Numbered from the stretch's first letter, positions 6,348 through 12,458 are shown. The stretch is 20,774 nt of DNA from an uncultured Oscillospiraceae bacterium (GCA_905233785.1 CAJOCV010000055.1:1-20774), one strand, 5' to 3'. Made by a program: numbers and translations. Notes: generated by a model not told the origin, from the sequence alone.

Positions 6348-7702
6348 ATCCTCCGGGCCACATGGACGCCGCTTGCCGAGGCATGGCTCAGCGAGTGCGT
6401 CACGCCGGAGCAGTCGCCGATGACGTAGAGCCCTTTGCAGTTCGTCTCAAGGTTTTCATCTATGGTGACTTCCATGTTGTAGAACTTCACCTCCACGCCG
6501 TAGAGCAGCGTGTCGTCATTTGCGGTACCGGGGGCGATTTTTTCGAGGGCGTAGATCATCTCAATGATGCCGTCGAGGATGCGCTTGGGGATCACGAGGC
6601 TCAGATCGCCGGGAGTGGCGGCGAGCGTCGGCGTCACAAAGCTGTCGCGGATGCGCGCCTCGGTGCTGCGCCGCCCGCGCACCAGGTCGCCGAAGCGCTG
6701 CACGATCACACCGCCGCCCAGCATGTTGGAAAGCCGCGCAATGCTCTCGCCATAGCCGTTGGAGTCCTTGAAGGGGACGGAGAAGTGCTTGGACACCAGC
6801 AGCGCGAAGTTTGTGTTCTCCGTGTGCTTGCTGGGATCTTCATAGCTGTGGCCGTTGACGGTGACGATGCCGTTGGTGTTCTCGTTCACCACTACGCCGT
6901 GCGGGTTCATGCAGAAGGTGCGCACCAGATCTTCAAACTTCTCCGTGCGGTAGACGATCTTGCTCTCGTAGAGCTCGTCGGTCAAATGGGCAAATACGTC
7001 CGCCGGCAGCTCCACGCGCACGCCAATGTCCACCCGGTTGGAGAGCGTGGGGATGTTCAGGCTCTCGCAGACCTGCTCCATCCACTTGCTGCCGCTGCGC
7101 CCGACGGAGACGACGCACTGTCTGCAAGCGTAGTCGCCCTTCGCGGTATGTACCAGGAAACCATCGTCCCTGCGCTCAAGGCTTTCCACGGCGGTGTTAA
7201 AATGAAAGTCTACCTTTTCCTTGAGCTCGTTGTACAGGTTTTCGAGCACGATATAGTTGATGTCGGTTCCGAGGTGGCGCACCTGCGCGTCCAGAAGGTG
7301 CAGCCCGTTTTCAAGGCACATGCGTTTGATCTGGGTGTTCGCGGTGGAGTAGAGCTTCGTACCCTCGCCGCCGTGGGAGAGGTTGATCTCATCCACATAC
7401 TGCATCAGCTCGATGGCCTTCTGCTTGCCCACATATTCATAGAGCGTGCCGCCGAACTGGTTTGTGATGTTGTACTTGCCGTCGGAAAACGCGCCGGCGC
7501 CGCCAAAGCCGCTCATAATGCTGCAAACCGGGCACTTGACGCAGCTTTTGACCTTCTCCCCGTCGATGGGGCACTTGCGGCGGCTCAGTTCCCGACCCAG
7601 CTCGAACACGGCGACAGATTTTTCCGGCGCGCGCTTTTTCAGCTCATAAGCGGTGAAAATACCGCCGGGGCCCGCGCCGACGATGATCACATCGTATACC
7701 AT
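6335..7702 (-). CDS. FAD-dependent dehydrogenase, COG2509 type
   Basis: The protein has 455 residues from ATG 7702, which follows GGAGGG. An upstream GTG/ATG-like extension would run through the leader hairpin and is rejected. Residues 1-17, MVYDVIIVGAGPGGIFT, form the dinucleotide-binding GxGxxG motif. Cysteines in RKCPIDGE and SCVKCPVC precede the family signature SGFGGAGAFSDGKYN (about residues 62-77). The C-terminal KGLYVIGDCSGVTHSLSHAS is the second FAD contact. This is the uncharacterised FAD-dependent dehydrogenase family COG2509, related to HI0933-like flavoproteins; the substrate is unknown. The cysteine pairs could bind a metal or take part in redox, which is inference. It is transcribed alone from 7773-7802 through a terminator-like leader hairpin. 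Confidence 0.88.
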   Translation of the reverse strand: MVYDVIIVGAGPGGIFTAYELKKRAPEKSVAVFELGRELSRRKCPIDGEKVKSCVKCPVCSIMSGFGGAGAFSDGKYNITNQFGGTLYEYVGKQKAIELMQYVDEINLSHGGEGTKLYSTANTQIKRMCLENGLHLLDAQVRHLGTDINYIVLENLYNELKEKVDFHFNTAVESLERRDDGFLVHTAKGDYACRQCVVSVGRSGSKWMEQVCESLNIPTLSNRVDIGVRVELPADVFAHLTDELYESKIVYRTEKFEDLVRTFCMNPHGVVVNENTNGIVTVNGHSYEDPSKHTENTNFALLVSKHFSVPFKDSNGYGESIARLSNMLGGGVIVQRFGDLVRGRRSTEARIRDSFVTPTLAATPGDLSLVIPKRILDGIIEMIYALEKIAPGTANDDTLLYGVEVKFYNMEVTIDENLETNCKGLYVIGDCSGVTHSLSHASASGVHVARRISGQ

Positions 7703-7721
7703 ACAATCCCTCCAAAAACAG

Positions 7722-7749
7722 GAACGGCTGTGGGAACCCACAGCCGTTC
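7722..7749 (-). promoter_or_regulatory. Terminator-like hairpin in the COG2509 leader
   Basis: GAACGGCTGTGGG (7722-7734) and its exact complement (7737-7749) are separated by AA. On the minus strand the stem is followed by CCTGTTTTTGG and then the ribosome binding site. It lies between the promoter (7773-7802) and the start codon (7702), so it would act as a leader attenuator or transcript-stabilising structure rather than as a gene-end terminator. Confidence 0.65.
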
Positions 7750-7772
7750 GGCTTACCAAATATCCTTGATTC

Positions 7773-7802
7773 ATTTTAGCACAGCCCAGGGGCGAAAGTC
7801 AA
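7773..7802 (-). promoter_or_regulatory. Promoter of the COG2509 gene
   Basis: On the minus strand, TTGACT (7797-7802), 18 nt, then TAAAAT (7773-7778). Predicted start is near 7766. It is divergent from the toxin promoter, with the two -35 boxes about 30 nt apart. Confidence 0.7.
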
Positions 7803-7832
7803 GCCGCAGACGCCTTTACAGCCGCTTTTTGC

Positions 7833-7861
7833 TTGACATTTTCCGCCGATCTGCTTATGAT
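7833..7861 (+). promoter_or_regulatory. Strong promoter of the small toxin-like gene
   Basis: TTGACA (7833-7838), exactly 17 nt, then TATGAT (7856-7861). Predicted start is near 7868, so the message would begin with GGGTGTTGCC and have an unusually long leader of about 80 nt before the start codon. Confidence 0.85.
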
Positions 7862-7924
7862 AACGACGGGTGTTGCCAACACGGTAGGCGGTCAGTCCTC
7901 TCCATCCCGGAGGGGCGCTTCTTT

Positions 7925-7941
7925 CCCCTCCAAGAGAGGGG
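7925..7941 (+). promoter_or_regulatory. Hairpin sequestering the toxin ribosome binding site
   Basis: CCCCTC (7925-7930) pairs with GAGGGG (7936-7941) across a 5-nt loop. GAGGGG is the only Shine-Dalgarno sequence of the small gene, 8 nt before ATG 7950. Buried ribosome binding sites are common in type I toxin mRNAs. Confidence 0.65.
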
Positions 7942-7949
7942 TGATGCGT

Positions 7950-8039
7950 ATGCAGATTACATATTCAGAGCTTTTTCAGTTCTGCCTTGTGATAATCGGT
8001 ATCGTCAGCTTGTTTCTACAGGCAAAAAATAAGAAGTAA
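7950..8039 (+). CDS. 29-residue hydrophobic peptide, probable type I toxin (holin-like/Fst-like)
   Basis: The peptide starts MQITYSELFQF, continues with a single membrane helix (FCLVIIGIVSLFL) and ends in a basic tail (QAKNKK). ATG 7950 is chosen because it lies 8 nt after GAGGGG; the in-frame ATG 7944 is only 2 nt away. The layout (short polar start with TY, one helix, lysine-rich end) matches small membrane toxins of type I systems in Firmicutes, such as the putative holin-like toxins. Supporting context is a very strong promoter, a long leader with a hidden ribosome binding site, a convergent antisense RNA overlapping the stop codon, and 5'-3' complementarity in the message. By analogy it would insert in the membrane and depolarise it when antitoxin RNA falls. 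The toxin role is inferred; no homology search was possible. Confidence 0.7.
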   Translation: MQITYSELFQFCLVIIGIVSLFLQAKNKK

Positions 8040-8117
8040 CCGCCGTACAGCTTTCCCAGGCTCGGCGGTTACTTCGTCAAACTGAGGGGACTGGCCGTTT
8101 ACCGGCAACACCTCTCT
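8024..8117 (-). ncRNA. Predicted antisense antitoxin RNA, about 90-95 nt
   Basis: A consensus promoter at 8124-8153 points leftward, and the RNA would start near 8117. It would end at a 13-bp hairpin (arms 8033-8045 and 8063-8075, loop 17 nt) followed on the minus strand by TTATTTTTT (8024-8032). The RNA is complementary to the last codons, the stop codon and the 3' region of the small toxin message. There is no open frame with a ribosome binding site inside it. This is the arrangement of convergent type I antitoxins such as RatA/TxpA and SR4/BsrG. Confidence 0.72.
8033..8075. terminator. Hairpin at the toxin stop codon; intrinsic terminator for the antisense RNA
   Basis: GAAGTAACCGCCG pairs with CGGCGGTTACTTC. 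The toxin stop codon TAA (8037-8039) lies in the left arm. The T run is only on the minus-strand side, so it terminates the antisense RNA. The sense transcript has no T run here and may continue further right. Confidence 0.8.
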
Positions 8118-8123
8118 ATATGT

Positions 8124-8153
8124 ATTATACTGCGTTGTTGTTGGCGTTGTCAA
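8124..8153 (-). promoter_or_regulatory. Perfect-consensus antisense promoter
   Basis: On the minus strand, TTGACA (8148-8153), 18 nt, then TATAAT (8124-8129). Both hexamers are exact consensus, making this one of the strongest promoters in the window. It drives only the non-coding antisense transcript. Confidence 0.85.
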
Positions 8154-8168
8154 TGGCGATTTTGCTTC

Positions 8169-8197
8169 TTGACATGGAAGCGGGGGGGGGGTAATAT
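8169..8197 (+). promoter_or_regulatory. Promoter with G10 tract in its spacer
   Basis: TTGACA (8169-8174), a 17-nt spacer and TAATAT (8192-8197). The spacer contains ten consecutive G (8182-8191). Gain or loss of a G would change the -35/-10 distance, a classic basis for phase-variable promoter strength. A second, weaker candidate (TTGACG 8209-8214, 17 nt, TTTATT 8232-8237) would start inside the ribosome binding site. Confidence 0.6.
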
Positions 8198-8259
8198 AGA
8201 CATATGCTTTGACGTCTTGTGACGAGATAAGTTTATTCTTGAGAGAGGAGAAAAATGAT

Positions 8260-8409
8260 ATGGCGAAAATGGTGAAGCCCGAGGTGCAGATCATTCGCTT
8301 CGGGGAAGATGTGATCGCTACATCCACACCCATAACGAGTTTTGAAGGTAGTGGTCAAGGCTCCACTGGCGGACTACCAACTACTGATCCTTCTTTTCCT
8401 ATGCCGTGA
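8260..8409 (+). CDS. 49-residue peptide, RiPP-precursor-like, function unknown
   Basis: ATG 8260 follows GAGAGGAG (8243-8250) with 9 nt between. An in-frame upstream GTG (8209) lacks a ribosome binding site. The peptide has an N-terminal half MAKMVKPEVQIIRFGEDVIA that looks like a leader, then a Ser/Thr/Gly/Pro-rich tail (TSTPITSFEGSGQGSTGG, ending DPSFPMP). The KPE-x-x-x-I-x-F and EDVIxTS pattern resembles short peptides often seen in gut Clostridia. The leader-plus-low-complexity-core layout recalls ribosomally made, modified peptides. There is no cysteine, no membrane helix and no modification enzyme or transporter nearby, so this is only a resemblance. It may be phase-variable through the G10 tract upstream. 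It ends before the bidirectional terminator at 8510-8550. Confidence 0.65.
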   Translation: MAKMVKPEVQIIRFGEDVIATSTPITSFEGSGQGSTGGLPTTDPSFPMP

Positions 8410-8509
8410 CGGGCGGGGAAGCGTTCGCTGTCCCGCGCAGAAAACGCCTGCCCCTTCCGGGGTGGGAGTCAGACTGCTTAAAAAAGTTCCAGGAAACTCT
8501 CAAAACTCA

Positions 8510-8550
8510 AAAAGCTCCCGGAAAAGCGCTGCTTTTCCGGGAGCTTTTTT
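8510..8550. terminator. Bidirectional terminator between the small peptide gene and the pgi remnant
   Basis: An 18-bp perfect stem (8510-8527 with 8531-8548) with a 3-nt loop, T-rich on both sides. On the minus strand it lies directly after the pgi stop codon and is probably the original pgi terminator. On the plus strand it ends the 8260-8409 transcript. Confidence 0.9.
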
Positions 8551-8552
8551 CA

Positions 8553-8690
8553 TCACGCGCCGGGCTTGCCGAGCATGCGGAACATGTTTTTCTTGCAGGC
8601 TTCCACGCCGGGCTGGTCAAAGGGATTGACGCCGGACATGTAGCCGGAGAGGGCGCAGGCAAGCTCGAAGAAGCTGACCATTTCCTCTAT
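8553..8690 (-). pseudogene. pgi: 3' fragment of glucose-6-phosphate isomerase
   Basis: The last 46 codons of a pgi gene remain, reading IEEMVSFFELACALSGYMSG, then VNPFDQPGVEACKKNMFRML and GKPGA before the stop. The VNPFDQPGVE block is a hallmark of the C terminus of glucose-6-phosphate isomerase. The rest of the enzyme (about 400 residues, with the active site) is missing. The fragment is joined at about 8683-8690 to the hemolysin III gene in a different frame. The native terminator still follows the stop codon. It cannot encode a functional isomerase. Either a genomic deletion or a false assembly join would give this structure. Confidence 0.85.
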
Positions 8691-9315
8691 GAAAGAAAGT
8701 ACCGAGGATGCAGAAAAGATGAAAAATGCTGTGACTGTAGCGCTTCCTGCGCCCCAGGGCGTAGAGGATCGCGCCGATGGAGTACATGACGCCGCCGAGA
8801 ATCAGACAGACAAGGCCGCCGCGCCCCATGCTAAGCCGCAGGCCGGGAATGCCCAGCAGGATCGACCAGCCGCTTGCAAGATGGCAGAGCACACTCACGA
8901 CCTGATAACGGTCCACATCAATCGCCGTAAAGACGATGCCCAGCACCGAGAAGGCGAGCACGATGCCGAGCAGCTCCCAGCCGCGCGCAGCGCCGACGCC
9001 GAGCAGCGAGACCGGAACATAGGTGCCCAGCACGAGCAGATAGACGTTGCAATGGTCGATCACGCGCATGACCTTTTTTCCGTTCAAGCGTCTGGACAGC
9101 GCGTGGTAGACGCAGGAGATGGTGTAGAGCTGGATCATGGCCGCGCCGAAGATCGAGACCGCGACCTCCGCGAGCGCTCCGTGCGCCCGAATGACCATCA
9201 GAACCAGCGCCGCGACCCCAAGCAGCGCGCCGACCCCGTGGGAGACGGCATTGAAAATCTCCTCTCCCAGCGTATAGTCAGGAATGCTGATCTCCCGTTT
9301 TCTTCGTTTTTCCAA
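8617..9315 (-). CDS. Hemolysin III family membrane protein, C terminus replaced by read-through into the pgi remnant
   Basis: The frame encodes 232 residues. TTG 9315 is used as start, about 7 nt after AAAGGGA; no better ATG is available upstream. Conserved HlyIII/PAQR-type landmarks are EEIFNAVSHGVGALLGV (about residues 18-34), YTISCVYHALSRR, and VIDHCNVYLLVLGTYVPVSL, then helices to SHSIFHLFCILGTFFH (about 195-210). Normal members have seven helices and end about ten residues later. Here the true sequence stops at about FFH. The next 22 residues (starting RGNGQLLRACL) are an out-of-frame translation of pgi, so the last helix is truncated. The protein may still insert but could be unstable. 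Family function is unsettled; the hemolysin name is historical. Confidence 0.82.
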   Translation of the reverse strand: MEKRRKREISIPDYTLGEEIFNAVSHGVGALLGVAALVLMVIRAHGALAEVAVSIFGAAMIQLYTISCVYHALSRRLNGKKVMRVIDHCNVYLLVLGTYVPVSLLGVGAARGWELLGIVLAFSVLGIVFTAIDVDRYQVVSVLCHLASGWSILLGIPGLRLSMGRGGLVCLILGGVMYSIGAILYALGRRKRYSHSIFHLFCILGTFFHRGNGQLLRACLRPLRLHVRRQSL

Positions 9316-9335
9316 TTTTTTATCCCTTTCCGTTC

Positions 9336-9370
9336 GATGAGGATGTGATGGAACACATCCTCATCCTTTT
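9336..9370 (+). terminator. 12-bp hairpin with plus-strand T run
   Basis: GATGAGGATGTG (9336-9347) and CACATCCTCATC (9354-9365) are followed by CTTTTT on the plus strand. No rightward gene ends here. On the minus strand it lies between the 9395-10459 gene and hemolysin III, just before the latter's ribosome binding site. Confidence 0.5.
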
Positions 9371-9394
9371 TACGATTCAAAAACGTCGGCAGGC

Positions 9395-10459
9395 TCAGTA
9401 TTCGATTTCCTGCTCTTTTATCCAACGCTCGCCGGTGCTTGCAAGATATTGCGTCAGCGTGAACTTCACGGTGCCGTGCTCCGGCATCCAGTCGGGTCGG
9501 CGCAGCAAAAGCTGGTTCGTGTAGCTCACGGTCGGGACGTATTGGTCGGTCTCGGGGTCATACAGCTCATATTCGTCCCGGTAGAGGATGGTCTCAAATT
9601 CCTCGGGCGCGGCGTGCCTGCCGTTGCAGGAGATGTCAACGCTCACGGTCAGCGGGTCTGTGACGGCCTCGGGATCGTTGATGACGTAGCGGATGTCCTC
9701 GATCTGCTCATAGGGGATGACGATAAAGCTGTCCTGCGGGCGCTGCTCGTCCCAGTCGAAGTTCCAGTAGCTGAGGCCGAAGCCCAGCTCAAAGTCCGCG
9801 TCCACGGTCTGGGTAAGCTGCTCCTCGGCGCCGTCCTCGCCCTCGTACCACAGGTTTACGGTCAGCTCAAATTCCGGCCAGGCGCCGCGCTCGTCATACT
9901 CCTGCATGTGCTCCATGAACACGTCGCCGGTGCTGAGCGTCGGCAGCTCAAAGACGCCCTCCGCGACCTCCTCGTCCTCAAGGAAATGCTCATACACCGT
10001 AAGGTCAAGCGCCTTCTCCCGCACGAGAATCTGCGCAGAGTGCAGCGCGTCCGTATTGCGCAGCGTCACACGCCCGTGATGCTCATGCGAAAAGCAGAAA
10101 AAGTCCACCGCAAGCTCCGGCACCCGGCTGACCGGTTCCGGCGTGGGGCTTGGCGTGGGAACCGGCGTGGGGCTTGGCGTGACTTCCGGCGCGGGGCTTG
10201 GCGTGGGGCTCAGCGTCGGTTCGACAGTCGGCGACGGGGGAGGGGAGACCACAATCTCAGCCGGCGCGGGAACGCGCCGCGTATACAGTGTAACGCTCAC
10301 AAGCGCCGCCGCGGCCAGAGAAAGCCAACGCCGCCTGCGTCTGCGAGGCGCGCCGCCTTCTGCCGTACTGCCGGGGGGAGAAAACTCCGCCTCCGCGCGC
10401 GGCGGGTGAAATTCCTGTTCCTCCGGGATCGGAGGATATTCAAGCTCCTTCTCTTCCAT
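9395..10459 (-). CDS. Single-pass membrane protein with proline-rich stalk and unknown extracellular domain
   Basis: The protein has 354 residues from ATG 10459, 5 nt after the stop codon of the mscS-like gene, with no clear ribosome binding site, so coupled translation is likely. Residues 1-38 are acidic and proline-rich (cytoplasmic). RRRRRR at 39-44 precedes a membrane helix of about 15-18 residues (WLSLAAAALVSVTLY), giving an N-in, C-out anchor. Residues 64-109 are a Pro/Ser/Thr stalk (PSPTPVPTPSPTPEP). The outer domain (about 110-354) is acidic, rich in aromatic and beta-type sequence (ELTVNLWYEGEDG, LTVSVDISCNG). I do not recognise the outer domain. It pairs with the MscS channel gene, so a role at the cell envelope is plausible but unproven. 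Confidence 0.8.
   Translation of the reverse strand: MEEKELEYPPIPEEQEFHPPRAEAEFSPPGSTAEGGAPRRRRRRWLSLAAAALVSVTLYTRRVPAPAEIVVSPPPSPTVEPTLSPTPSPAPEVTPSPTPVPTPSPTPEPVSRVPELAVDFFCFSHEHHGRVTLRNTDALHSAQILVREKALDLTVYEHFLEDEEVAEGVFELPTLSTGDVFMEHMQEYDERGAWPEFELTVNLWYEGEDGAEEQLTQTVDADFELGFGLSYWNFDWDEQRPQDSFIVIPYEQIEDIRYVINDPEAVTDPLTVSVDISCNGRHAAPEEFETILYRDEYELYDPETDQYVPTVSYTNQLLLRRPDWMPEHGTVKFTLTQYLASTGERWIKEQEIEY
10138..10215 (-). repeat. Degenerate tandem repeats encoding a Pro-Ser-Thr stalk
   Basis: GGCGTGGGGCTTGGCGTG-like units of 18 nt recur in direct order and encode TPSPTP repeats of the stalk at residues 82-107. Repeats of this kind can change length by slippage, altering stalk length without shifting the frame. 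Confidence 0.6.
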
Positions 10460-10464
10460 GGCGC

Positions 10465-11322
10465 TCAGCGCTGATGCACGTCGATCTGCGGGTAGGGGCA
10501 CTCCACACCCAGCTTCTTAAAGCCGATCAGCAGATCGCGGTTTAAGATGCGCGGCACGGAGAAAATGTTCTCCTCCGGCACCTCGACAATAAACTTGAGC
10601 GTCACGCCGGACGCGCCCAGCTCCTGCACGCCGAGATAGCGCGGCGCGGAGAGCATCACGTCCTTATGCGCGGTATAGATTTCCTCCATCAGCTTCGGCA
10701 GCTTCTTCTCCAGCGCCTCAAGATCCGTCTCGTAGGGGATGTCGATTGAGCTTGCCGCGATGGAGGCGTTATCCGAGCGGTTGAGGATGTTCTTCATGTC
10801 GGAATTGTTGACGATCTTGATGTTCTTGCCGGTGTCCATGATCTGGGTGGTGCGGATGCCGATTTCCTTGACCGTGCCGCGAAAGCCGTTGACCTCCACG
10901 ATGTCGCCCACGTTATACTGGTTTTCAAACAGCATGAACACGCCCGTCACCACGTCGGCGATCAGGCTCTCCGCCCCGAAGCCGATAACGAGCGCCACGA
11001 CGCCGACGGAGGCGACGATCGTGGTCACATCCACGCCCAGGATCGAAAGCCCCCAGCAGAGGATCACGATCGCCGCGGCGTAGCGGGTAAGGCTGGAGAG
11101 CAGCGTGACCAGGGTGCGGCCCCGGTGCGCTTTGGGCTTCAGAAGCCCCAGCACCCAGGCGATGAGATTGGCGCAGAACAGCACGAGCATGGCCATGCCC
11201 AGCGCCTGAATCACGGCAGTCGGCAGCGCGAAACGGTAAATGGCATAGCAGGCGGCAAACAGCAGCAGGAAGACAAGGCAGCTGACAAGGCCTCCGGGTT
11301 TCTTTTCTCTCTCGGTTTTCAT
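10465..11322 (-). CDS. MscS-family small-conductance mechanosensitive channel
   Basis: The protein has 285 residues from ATG 11322 (AAGGAG upstream). Three membrane helices lie at about residues 11-30, 36-61 and 75-95, with the pore helix following: TIVASVGVVALVIGFGAESL (101-120), then ADVVTGVFMLFENQYNVGD (122-140). It continues into the beta domain signature VEVNGFRGTVKEIGIRTTQI and the cytoplasmic cage with EVPEENIFSVPRI. It matches the short MscS class, a homoheptamer that opens on membrane tension to release solutes during hypo-osmotic shock. It is the first gene of a pair with the proline-rich membrane protein (5-nt gap). A TATAAT lies upstream at 11353-11358. Confidence 0.93.
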   Translation of the reverse strand: MKTEREKKPGGLVSCLVFLLLFAACYAIYRFALPTAVIQALGMAMLVLFCANLIAWVLGLLKPKAHRGRTLVTLLSSLTRYAAAIVILCWGLSILGVDVTTIVASVGVVALVIGFGAESLIADVVTGVFMLFENQYNVGDIVEVNGFRGTVKEIGIRTTQIMDTGKNIKIVNNSDMKNILNRSDNASIAASSIDIPYETDLEALEKKLPKLMEEIYTAHKDVMLSAPRYLGVQELGASGVTLKFIVEVPEENIFSVPRILNRDLLIGFKKLGVECPYPQIDVHQR

Positions 11323-11352
11323 AGGAACACTCCTTCCACTCTGGATGTCTCC

Positions 11353-11358
11353 ATTATA
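11353..11358 (-). promoter_or_regulatory. -10 element before the MscS gene
   Basis: A perfect TATAAT on the minus strand, 31 nt before ATG 11322. The hexamer 17 nt upstream (TTCCAT) is a poor -35. Confidence 0.4.
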
Positions 11359-11399
11359 ACGCCTCCTGACAGAGAATGGAAGTGCCACTTTGCCGGTAT

Positions 11400-12233
11400 T
11401 TAAACCAATGTATTGTGCAGAGTGCCGATGCCCTCGATTTCCACGTCCACGCGATCGCCGGCTTTGAGCCAGGGGTATTTGCTGTGCCCGCCCTCCAGCG
11501 CGACGCCGCTGGGGGTGCCGGTGTAGATGAGATCGCCGGGCATGAGGGGCATATAATGGGAGGCATAGCTTACGATTTTGGCGCAGTGGAAGATCATGTC
11601 AGTAATGTCCCCGTTCTGGCGCAGCTCGCCGTTGACGTAGCTTCTGATAGAATGGGGCTGCTCGGGGTCGAATTCGTCCGCCGTCACGATACAGGGACCG
11701 GCGGGGCCGAAGCCGGGCATGGTCTTGCCGATGAGCCATTGGGAGGTGCGCTTTTGGGCGTCACGGCAGCTTAAATCGTTGCCGCAGGTGTAGCCGAAGA
11801 TATGACCCATGGCCTCCTCCTCGCTAACGCCCCAGGCCTCTTTGCCAATCACGATGACAAGCTCGGCCTCATAGTCATAGCTGTCCTCCCAGGCGGGAAG
11901 GCGCACCGCCGCGCCGTCGGGCGCGAGCGCCTCGGGAAATTTGCAGAAGAGCGAGGGCACCGGCGAGACAGGCAGCCCCGCCTTTTTGGCGTGCTCCCGG
12001 TAGTTGAGCCCCACGCAGATGAGCTTTCCCGCCTTGCCCACGACGTTTCCGTAGACCGGCGACTCCGCCACCGGCGCCATGCCCTCGGCGGCGAGCAGCT
12101 CCAGCGTGGAGCGATCCGCCCCCGCGATGACCTCGTCCATCCGCAGGCCGCTTTGGGAGGCGTCAATGACGCCGCGCTCGGTCAGGATACCCAGATGCGT
12201 TTCTCCGTTTATCAGGAGATTGCAGAGCTTCAT
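11400..12233 (-). CDS. Fumarylacetoacetate hydrolase (FAH) family protein
   Basis: The protein has 277 residues; ATG 12233 follows GGAGG. The N-terminal 65 residues form the small domain. The catalytic domain follows with KLICVGLNYREHA (70-82), KFPEAL (98-103), and metal ligands Glu122 and Glu124 in YDYEAELVIVIG and Asp153 in GNDLSCRDAQ. The substrate loop is QWLIGKTMPGFGPAGP, and TGTPSGVALE closes the fold. Members hydrolyse or decarboxylate beta-diketone or 2-oxo acids (for example acylpyruvases, HpcE-type enzymes) with a divalent metal. The exact substrate cannot be told here. Its ATG overlaps the TGA of the preceding lipoprotein frame (ATGA), so translation is probably coupled. Confidence 0.92.
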   Translation of the reverse strand: MKLCNLLINGETHLGILTERGVIDASQSGLRMDEVIAGADRSTLELLAAEGMAPVAESPVYGNVVGKAGKLICVGLNYREHAKKAGLPVSPVPSLFCKFPEALAPDGAAVRLPAWEDSYDYEAELVIVIGKEAWGVSEEEAMGHIFGYTCGNDLSCRDAQKRTSQWLIGKTMPGFGPAGPCIVTADEFDPEQPHSIRSYVNGELRQNGDITDMIFHCAKIVSYASHYMPLMPGDLIYTGTPSGVALEGGHSKYPWLKAGDRVDVEIEGIGTLHNTLV

Positions 12234-12454
12234 ACTGTTTCCTCCAGGCAGATTTCCGCCGCGCCGCCGCTTTTGAGGGTGATGTAGCTGCTGCCCTCAA
12301 ACAGCCCATCCGTGAACACGATATGATCCTCATCATAATCCATCGCAAAGAGCGTGTAAGTCCCCAGGAATGCCGCGCCGCTGTCAGCCTCTCCGCAGGC
12401 GCAGAGGGAGAACAGCACAAGAAGCGCCAGACAGAACGCGATCCGTTTTTTCAT
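12230..12454 (-). CDS. Short lipoprotein, probably C-terminally truncated
   Basis: The protein has 74 residues from ATG 12454, which lies 4 nt after the stop of the DUF4428 gene and about 11 nt after AAAGGG. A GTG at 12466 is too close to that site. The signal sequence MKKRIAFCLALLVLFSLCAC has a lipobox at LCAC. The mature part GEADSGAAFLGTYTLFAMDY, then SYITLKSGGAAEICLEE, resembles the first repeat of larger clostridial lipoproteins with a GTYxLxxM start. It stops where those would continue with a further beta-sheet block. The stop overlaps the FAH start codon. It is either a small lipoprotein in its own right or the remnant of a longer one. Confidence 0.6.
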   Translation of the reverse strand: MKKRIAFCLALLVLFSLCACGEADSGAAFLGTYTLFAMDYDEDHIVFTDGLFEGSSYITLKSGGAAEICLEETV

Positions 12455-12458
12455 GGTC

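Noticed and set aside
6362..8032. Long 556-codon open frame on the plus strand opposite the COG2509 gene
   Set aside because: It mirrors the flavoprotein codons, is rich in His/Val/Ala repeats typical of antisense frames in GC-rich genes, and has no ribosome binding site.
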